The translations under genes were made by a program, and so were the position numbers. Shown in pieces: positions 62,876 to 64,000 of a stretch of DNA of 64,000 nt (within the stretch, counting starts at the first letter, position 1; the number at the start of each line of letters is the position of its first letter). A model generated the notes under the pieces. It was given only the letters and a program-made list of their open reading frames with translations. It did no database searches and was not told the origin of the DNA. The DNA comes from Triops longicaudatus (Eukaryota > Arthropoda > Branchiopoda > Notostraca > Triopsidae): positions 186,001-250,000 of the forward strand of contig JAGQDJ010000047.1 in NCBI GenBank assembly GCA_022885665.1, given 5' to 3'.

Positions 62876-63650
62876 TTAAGGGGCCGGGACAGACGCTTGA
62901 GCGTCTAAAGATGACTTTCGACGAGCGATATCTTTCTGAGCTAGTTGATGGACTTTTACTAGGCGATCCTACAGAAAAAAAAGACACAGGAGAAAGTAAA
63001 TAAATGACTAAGAAAATAAATTTAAAACAAACGGCAAATATTACGTGAAAGTGTAACAGTGTTCAAGTCCTCAAGGTGCAAAATATTTTTGCCGACAAAA
63101 TCAAAATAAGCTATCAAATAAGACTCAACTAGGAAGATTCAAAACCACGTAAAATGAGTTCGAAGCGCTTACGAACAGTATTTATGTTACCAAAAATATA
63201 ACTAGAAAATAACTTTAAAGCATGTACATGCAGAACTTGACACAAAAATTCTTGAAACAGTTGACACGCATTACCTGAGATGTCTGCAAAACGCTGCTGA
63301 TAACAGTTATGCGGCGTTTGGAGTCTAACAGTTTTTTAATGTAAGGTTCTAGATCAATTGGACAACTCTGGTTTTCTGCCACGACTTGTAGTGCGGAAGT
63401 TAAAGCTTCGATTTGGGTTCTTAATTCAGCTTGACTTTGCCTACAGAATACCAACCGCTTTAATATTATGTAAATGTGAAAACAATAGGAACTTATACTT
63501 AGTGTCGCGAATGCTCTGGTCCAAACCTTCTACTGTCGGCCGAAGAAGATTGACAATACCTTCGGCCAAAATGTCACGGGTAGGATAGTCTCCGAAATCT
63601 TCAATTTTGTCGTCTAGGGACGTATCATTACTTATGACTTCAGAATCCAT
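62876..63650 (-). CDS. Snapin: Snapin (BLOC-1 subunit, 136 aa)
   Basis: A small coiled-coil protein of the BLOC-1/BORC complexes, also SNAP-25-associated, acting in lysosome-related organelle and synaptic-vesicle trafficking. Three exons: 63499-63650, 63275-63440 and 62876-62968, all in phase. Landmarks are PTRDILAEGIVNLLRPTVEGL, QAELRTQIEALTSAL, PIDLEPYIKKLLDSKRRI, VLQTSQ joined to DRLVKVHQLAQKDIARRK, ending VPAP. The length equals human snapin (136 aa). The chosen start MDSEVISND lies just before the conserved region; the frame stays open upstream but lacks an ATG. It sits immediately upstream of N6AMT1 on the same strand. Confidence 0.94.
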
Positions 63651-64000
63651 TGTATTTAATAATTTTACGTTCAAACCGGGTGACGCTGGCTCGGAACTTT
63701 TATTGACATTGCTGTTTAAAGGCTTAGACTCCAGGAGTCGCACTTGGAAGAGAAATAGTGAAGAAAACTAACCGCTACGAGGCGCCAGGTTAGCTGGCCC
63801 AGAGGGTGCACCTCTCAGAGTGTTTCTCTTCTTCACTCCCTTTTGCGCGAGTAGAAGTAGAACAGAATTGTGTGCACTTGCATTTAATTATTTAGCTGTC
63901 TGAAATTGGAAAACACAACACAGTGAAAAGCCTGAAATAAGTCCGAAAAGTGAGGAAAAGATAAACAGCTAGAGTATGATTCCAAAGCAGCCTTGGGCAA
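63651..64000. other. 5' region of Snapin
   Basis: Contains the Snapin leader and presumably its promoter (minus direction). A possible GC-rich element at 63775-63815 is seen. No other exon is visible before the window ends. Confidence 0.4.

Overview
This window is eukaryotic nuclear DNA, almost certainly from an arthropod and most likely a branchiopod crustacean such as Daphnia. The evidence is: AT-rich DNA; GT-AG introns that are mostly 55-130 bp; core promoters with a TATA box and a TCAGT-like initiator 30-32 bp downstream; an arrowhead-type LIM-homeobox gene; and a cluster of secreted Thr/Val-rich proteins of a kind I associate with crustaceans. The species is an inference. The sequence is a draft: it has a 7-N gap inside a homopolymer (37442-37448) and one exon that looks damaged by single-base errors.

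Left part (1-19.7 kb): two arrowhead (Lhx6/8) genes face each other. Copy 1 (+) shows only its homeodomain exon and last exon (3490-4146). Copy 2 (-) appears complete, with two LIM domains and a homeodomain in four exons (13545-15634). About 9.4 kb of gene-free DNA separates the two 3' ends. Their homeodomains differ at only four positions and share exon phase, so they are paralogues with diverged C-termini.

Middle part (19.7-38.3 kb): a GARNL3 orthologue on the minus strand (RapGAP catalytic domain followed by a citron-homology domain). Twenty-one well-supported exons can be joined from 27845 down to 19755. Nearly all junctions are in phase, but the small exon at 26695-26759 is out of frame on both sides. 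A probable earlier exon lies at 28468-28600. The start codon is not resolved. Further minus-strand exon candidates lie at 30699-30992, 38030-38277 and 45548-45798.

From 38.3 to 53.1 kb I find no recognisable gene. This stretch holds low-complexity tracts, a short hAT-type non-autonomous transposon with a perfect 8-bp target duplication (48047-48254), and a few unexplained long reading frames.

Right part (53.1-64 kb) is gene-dense. Three paralogous small secreted proteins (53177-54024 +, 54352-54954 +, 56225-57099 -) share a signal peptide, a C-x9-C loop followed at once by a furin-type basic site, and a second Thr/Val-rich half ending in another Cys pair. Next come deoxyhypusine synthase (DHPS, +, eight exons), then N6AMT1/HemK2 and Snapin on the minus strand. 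The Snapin stop and the N6AMT1 start are only 38 nt apart, which suggests a dicistronic transcript. DHPS (hypusination of eIF5A) and N6AMT1 (methylation of eRF1) both modify translation factors. Snapin is a BLOC-1/SNARE-associated trafficking protein.
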